From Clostridiales bacterium UBA6981 (GTDB lineage Bacteria > Bacillota > Clostridia > Oscillospirales > Oscillospiraceae): DNA of 10,826 nucleotides. Below the pieces are notes generated by a model. It ran no database searches. It was given only the letters and a program-made list of their open reading frames with translations, and was not told where the DNA came from. This document shows positions 7,995-10,826 of the stretch, in pieces. Each line of letters opens with the position of its first letter. The stretch's first letter is position 1. The stretch lies in contig DJYJ01000010.1 of NCBI GenBank assembly GCA_002450075.1, forward strand, positions 1 through 10,826. Direction: 5' to 3'. The position numbers and the translations under genes are program-made.

Positions 7995-10004
7995 ATGTGG
8001 AAGCTTGACGAAGCTGCAAACGCTTTTACCATCACGCTTGGCGGGAAGACGCTTTTGCGCCATAGCCCGGAGGAGCCGATGCTCTTTGCGGGAAAAGGCG
8101 AGGAGCATATTGAAATGTATCGCGGCAATTTTGACATCACCGACCGCGTCAGCGAGCGCTTTGCCCTGCATTTTGCGGGGACGGAGCGTGACGGGGAAAG
8201 ATGCGTGCTGCGCTTTGACCATCCGTGCCTCGCGGGCGAATGCCGCGTGGAGGTCGAGGAAAAGAAAGGTCTGCTGTTCTTAAACGGAGCGGTGGAGGAC
8301 ATGGCGGTCAACCGTCTGTTCCTGCGCCTGCCGGCGGAGAAGGGCGAGCATGTCATGGGCGGAGGCGAGCAGTTTTCCTGTCTCGATCTGCGCGGAAGGC
8401 TCTTTCCGATCTGGACGCGCGAGCAGGGCGTGGGGCGCAACAAGCTGACCGAGATCACGCGTCTGGCCGAGCTCAACGACCGCGCGGGCGGCGACTATCA
8501 CACGACCTTTTTCCCGCAGCCGACCTTTGTCTCGTCCCGGCTGTATTTCGCGCATCTGATGAATGAGGAATATGCGGAGCTTGATTTTCGCGACGTGCGC
8601 TTCCATGAGATCGCGCTGTGGGCGCGGCGCTTTACACTCGTTCTCGGCGCAGCGGAGAGCTATCGCGCACTGCTCGAAGGGCTGACCGGACTTCTCGGCC
8701 GCCAGCCGATGCTGCCCGATTGGGCGATGCGGGGGATCTGGCTCGGCGCGCAGGGCGGGACCGAGCGCGTTACCGGCCTTCTGGAGAAATGCCGCGTGGG
8801 CGGCGTGGAGATCCCGGCCGTGTGGATCCAGGACTGGGAAGGAAAGCGCATCACTTCCTTCGGCAAGCGGCTGCAGTGGGACTGGCGCTGGAACCGCGAG
8901 ATGTATCCCGGACTGGACGCGGTGATCGCCTCCGACCCGGAGACCAAATGGATGGGTTATATCAACCCCTATCTCGTCGAGGGCGGCGTATTGTTCCGTG
9001 AGGCGAAGGAAAAGGGCTATTTCGTCAAGAACCGTTTGGGGGAGGATTATCTCTTCGACTTTGGCGAATACGACTGCGGCGTGGTCGATCTCACGATGCC
9101 GGAGGCGTTCGAATGGTATAAAAATGTCATCAAGGAGAACCTGATCGGTCTCGGCTTCCGCGGCTGGATGGCGGACTTTGGCGAGTATCTGCCCGCCGAC
9201 GCGGTTTGCTATGGCGGCAGCGGCATGGAAAAACACAACGCCTGGCCGATGCTGTGGGCCAAGTGCAACCGAGAGGCTGTCGAAGAGAGCGGCCTCGTGG
9301 GCGAGTGCGTGTTCTTCATGCGCTCCGGCGCGGCGGGGAGCGGACGCTATTCGACGCTGCTCTGGGCCGGCGACCAGAACGTGGACTGGAGCGAGGACGA
9401 CGGGCTGCCCTCCGTTGTGACGGCGGCCATCAGCGCGGGCATGAGCGGCTTTGGCCTTCACTGCAGCGACGCGGGCGGCTATACGACGCTCTACGGCATG
9501 AAGCGCGACCGTGAGCTTCTGCTGCGCTGGCTGGAATTCGCCTGCTTTACGCCGGTCATCCGTACGCACGAGGGCAACCGCCCGGATGACAACGTGCAGA
9601 TGTATTCCGATGAAACCGTGATTGCCGGCGCGGCGCGGATCGCGCGGCTCCACAGTGCGCTGCTGCCGTATCTGCGCGCGTGTGTGGCGCAGAACGCCGC
9701 AAAGGGAACACCGGTCATGCGGCCGCTGTTCTTTGACGATCCGTCCGATGAGCGGGCCTATGAGCGGGACAACTTCAGCTATCTCCTCGGCGACGAGCTG
9801 CTCGTCGCCCCGGTCGTGAAGCCGGGAGCGGAGACGAGGACGCTTTACCTCCCAAAGGGAGGGTGGGTGCATCTGTGGAGCGGGGAATGCTGCGCGGGCG
9901 GCGAGATCACCGTGGCGGCGCCGATGGGCTTCCCGCCGGTGTTCTACCGCGCGGGCGGCGCAAACGAGGCGCTTTTCCGGGAACTGCGTAAGGACTTTCA
10001 ATAA
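7995..10004 (+). CDS. yihQ: GH31 sulfoquinovosidase (YihQ-like)
   Basis: Glycoside hydrolase family 31 enzyme, 669 residues (E. coli YihQ about 678), that would free sulfoquinovose from sulfoquinovosyl glycerol and related plant sulfolipid products. The nucleophile is Asp394 in WMADFGEYLP and the acid/base is Asp460 in WAGDQNVDW. The residues that make YihQ specific for the sulfonate are kept: Gln253 in GAQGG, Gln279 in WIQDW, Arg292 and Trp295 in FGKRLQW, and Tyr496 in DAGGYTT (equivalent to YihQ Gln262, Gln288, Arg301, Trp304 and Tyr508). Long blocks match YihQ as I recall it, among them GGGEQFSCLDLRG, FFPQPTFVS, LLGRQP and RTHEGNRP. No signal peptide is seen, so it acts in the cytoplasm and its glycosides must be imported. 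The ATG at 7995 has GGAGG five bases upstream; a TTG four codons earlier was rejected. Ordinary alpha-glucosidase activity is unlikely. Confidence 0.93.
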   Translation: MWKLDEAANAFTITLGGKTLLRHSPEEPMLFAGKGEEHIEMYRGNFDITDRVSERFALHFAGTERDGERCVLRFDHPCLAGECRVEVEEKKGLLFLNGAVEDMAVNRLFLRLPAEKGEHVMGGGEQFSCLDLRGRLFPIWTREQGVGRNKLTEITRLAELNDRAGGDYHTTFFPQPTFVSSRLYFAHLMNEEYAELDFRDVRFHEIALWARRFTLVLGAAESYRALLEGLTGLLGRQPMLPDWAMRGIWLGAQGGTERVTGLLEKCRVGGVEIPAVWIQDWEGKRITSFGKRLQWDWRWNREMYPGLDAVIASDPETKWMGYINPYLVEGGVLFREAKEKGYFVKNRLGEDYLFDFGEYDCGVVDLTMPEAFEWYKNVIKENLIGLGFRGWMADFGEYLPADAVCYGGSGMEKHNAWPMLWAKCNREAVEESGLVGECVFFMRSGAAGSGRYSTLLWAGDQNVDWSEDDGLPSVVTAAISAGMSGFGLHCSDAGGYTTLYGMKRDRELLLRWLEFACFTPVIRTHEGNRPDDNVQMYSDETVIAGAARIARLHSALLPYLRACVAQNAAKGTPVMRPLFFDDPSDERAYERDNFSYLLGDELLVAPVVKPGAETRTLYLPKGGWVHLWSGECCAGGEITVAAPMGFPPVFYRAGGANEALFRELRKDFQ

Positions 10005-10015
10005 AGAAAAATGAC

Positions 10016-10056
10016 GGCTGGAAGAGCTTTTACGAGGCTCTTCCAGCCACTTTTTT
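10016..10056 (+). terminator. Rho-independent terminator after the sulfoquinovosidase gene
   Basis: GGCTGGAAGAGC (10016-10027) and GCTCTTCCAGCC (10037-10048) form a perfect 12-bp stem with a nine-base loop. Two bases later comes a run of six T (10051-10056). It closes the DUF624-sulfoquinovosidase unit 12 bases after the stop, so the binding-protein gene needs its own promoter. Confidence 0.92.
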
Positions 10057-10113
10057 GGGCAAGATCCACAAATCGGAGGGAATAAAATCTACATTTCCGC
10101 GAGGGGTGAGACC

Positions 10114-10142
10114 TTTACAAAATCCGCCTGCGCCTTTATAAT
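10114..10142 (+). promoter_or_regulatory. Promoter of the sugar-binding lipoprotein gene
   Basis: TTTACA (10114-10119) and a perfect TATAAT (10137-10142) are separated by 17 bases. The transcript would start near 10149, leaving a leader of about 100 bases that holds a hairpin and an operator-like palindrome. The bases between the preceding terminator and this promoter (10057-10113) show nothing recognisable. Confidence 0.75.
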
Positions 10143-10154
10143 CAAGCTGTAAGG

Positions 10155-10178
10155 GCCGCAAGGTCTTTTTCTTGCGGC
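10155..10178 (+). other. Hairpin at the start of the binding-protein leader
   Basis: GCCGCAAG and CTTGCGGC form a perfect eight-base-pair stem with an eight-base loop, six bases after the predicted transcript start. No U-run follows, so it is not a terminator. A 5' hairpin can protect a highly expressed binding-protein mRNA; that role is inferred. Confidence 0.5.
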
Positions 10179-10181
10179 AGA

Positions 10182-10202
10182 ATATTTAACAGCGTTAATT
10201 AA
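10182..10202. promoter_or_regulatory. Operator-like palindrome in the binding-protein leader
   Basis: ATATTTAAC-AGC-GTTAATTAA has nine-base arms around a three-base centre, seven of nine complementary. It has the same size and layout as the palindrome at 5678-5698, and its right arm matches the right arm of that site read on the minus strand (TTTAATCAA) at seven of nine positions. It lies about 33-53 bases into the transcript. A shared ROK regulator is possible but unproven. Confidence 0.35.
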
Positions 10203-10247
10203 AGATTCGGAAATACCGGATCTAAAAAAAGGAAAAGGAGAACAAAC

Positions 10248-10826
10248 ATGAAAAAAGCATTAGCACTGCTTCTCGCGCTCTGCATGGTCTTCGCGCTGTG
10301 CGCATGCGGACAGCAGGCCGCTCCGGCTCCCGCTGCCGAAGCCCCCGCTGCCGAAGCTCCCGCTGAGGAAGCTCCCGCCGCCCCCGCACAGGAGATCACC
10401 ATCAACTTCCCCAGCGTCTGGGTCGGCACCGACTCCAAGGCGCCCTACATGGAGAAGCTGATCGCGCAGTTCAATGAAGAGAACGCCGGCTCCATTAAGG
10501 TCGTTGTCGAAGAGCAGACCGACTACCAGGCCGCTCGCGACAAGCTGCGCACCACCATCACCACCGGCAACACGCCCGACCTGTGCATCCTGGACGGCAC
10601 CTATGATTTCAAGGCCTATACCGAATCCGGCAAGTTTATGGACTTCGCTCCTTATCTCGCCGAGGGCTGGGGCGATGACTTTGCGGAAGGCACCTTTGAT
10701 GCCTGGAGCTACGATGGCAAGACCTGTTTCCTGCCCTTCGAGTCCGCCGTGTTCACCCCGATCTACAACACCAAGATCTTCAACGAGATCGGCTGGGATC
10801 ATTTCCCCGCCACCTATGACGAGTTC
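10248..10826 (+). CDS. ABC transporter sugar-binding lipoprotein, N-terminal part (cut by window end)
   Basis: Extracellular solute-binding protein of the sugar ABC importer type (SBP family 1, MalE/UgpB-like); the first 193 residues are visible and the gene continues past the edge. A lipoprotein signal peptide ends in the lipobox LCAC with Cys20 as the lipidated residue. An Ala/Pro/Glu linker (about 24-49) follows, then the binding domain, with the family-typical YMEKLIAQFNEEN (residues 65-77), TTITTGNTPDLCILD (103-117) and a later FLPFESAVFTPIYNTKIF stretch. GGAG lies seven bases before the ATG, and a TTTACA/TATAAT promoter lies about 100 bp upstream. Following the cytoplasmic sulfoquinovosidase gene, it is the best candidate for capturing sulfoquinovose or sulfoquinovosyl glycerol, but ligand specificity cannot be read here. 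Permease genes are expected just beyond the window. Confidence 0.9.
   Translation, partial: MKKALALLLALCMVFALCACGQQAAPAPAAEAPAAEAPAEEAPAAPAQEITINFPSVWVGTDSKAPYMEKLIAQFNEENAGSIKVVVEEQTDYQAARDKLRTTITTGNTPDLCILDGTYDFKAYTESGKFMDFAPYLAEGWGDDFAEGTFDAWSYDGKTCFLPFESAVFTPIYNTKIFNEIGWDHFPATYDEF
10326..10385 (+). repeat. Four 15-bp tandem units encoding an Ala-Pro-Glu linker
   Basis: Units of 15 bases encode APAAE, APAAE, APAEE and APAAP (residues 27-46) directly after the lipidated Cys20. They form a flexible tether between the membrane anchor and the binding domain. Near-identical units such as these can change in number by slippage. Confidence 0.75.

Noticed and set aside
8280..10001. 573-codon minus-strand open frame opposite the GH31 gene
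   Set aside because: Same reasoning: it shadows a strongly supported enzyme and the translated product resembles no family.
7995..10004. Generic alpha-glucosidase or alpha-xylosidase call for the GH31 enzyme
   Set aside because: The sulfonate-pocket residues Gln253, Gln279, Arg292, Trp295 and Tyr496 match YihQ, as do many surrounding blocks.

Overview
The window looks like a chromosomal piece of a fairly GC-rich, anaerobic Firmicute, probably a gut clostridium of the Oscillospiraceae type. The pointers are strong Shine-Dalgarno sites, TTG and GTG starts, a clostridial-style lipoprotein signal peptide, U-tailed terminators and a split transketolase. This placement is an inference from style, not from a marker gene.

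The genes form two divergent arms around a 177-bp AT-rich control region (5661-5837). The minus arm reads leftward: transketolase N-subunit, transketolase C-subunit, RpiB-like isomerase, iron-type alcohol dehydrogenase, EamA/DMT transporter, ROK regulator. Spacing is tight or overlapping, except for a 97-bp gap with a strong hairpin before the isomerase gene. The plus arm holds a FucI/AraA-like sugar isomerase with its own promoter and terminator, then a DUF624 (YesL-like) membrane protein with a GH31 glycosidase and a terminator, then the start of a sugar ABC-transporter binding lipoprotein that runs off the right edge.

The key to the locus is the GH31 enzyme. It aligns along its length with E. 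coli YihQ as I remember it and keeps the sulfonate-binding residues (Gln, Gln, Arg, Trp, Tyr) as well as both catalytic aspartates, so it is very probably a sulfoquinovosidase. With that anchor the other genes fit the sulfoglycolytic transketolase (sulfo-TK) pathway. Sulfoquinovose (SQ) is freed from glycosides and isomerised to sulfofructose. The split transketolase then moves two C2 units to glyceraldehyde-3-phosphate, with the RpiB-like enzyme converting sulfoerythrose to sulfoerythrulose between the two rounds. This yields two xylulose-5-phosphate and sulfoacetaldehyde. The alcohol dehydrogenase would reduce sulfoacetaldehyde to isethionate and the EamA protein would export it. The ABC transporter would import SQ or its glycosides, and the ROK protein would control the locus.

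The least described parts are the ROK-type control with a candidate operator at the divergent promoter, the RpiB homologue without its catalytic histidines, the DUF624 protein paired with the sulfoquinovosidase, and the poly-histidine tail on the transporter. No RNA gene, IS element or CRISPR array was seen, and no gene-free stretch exceeds 300 bases.
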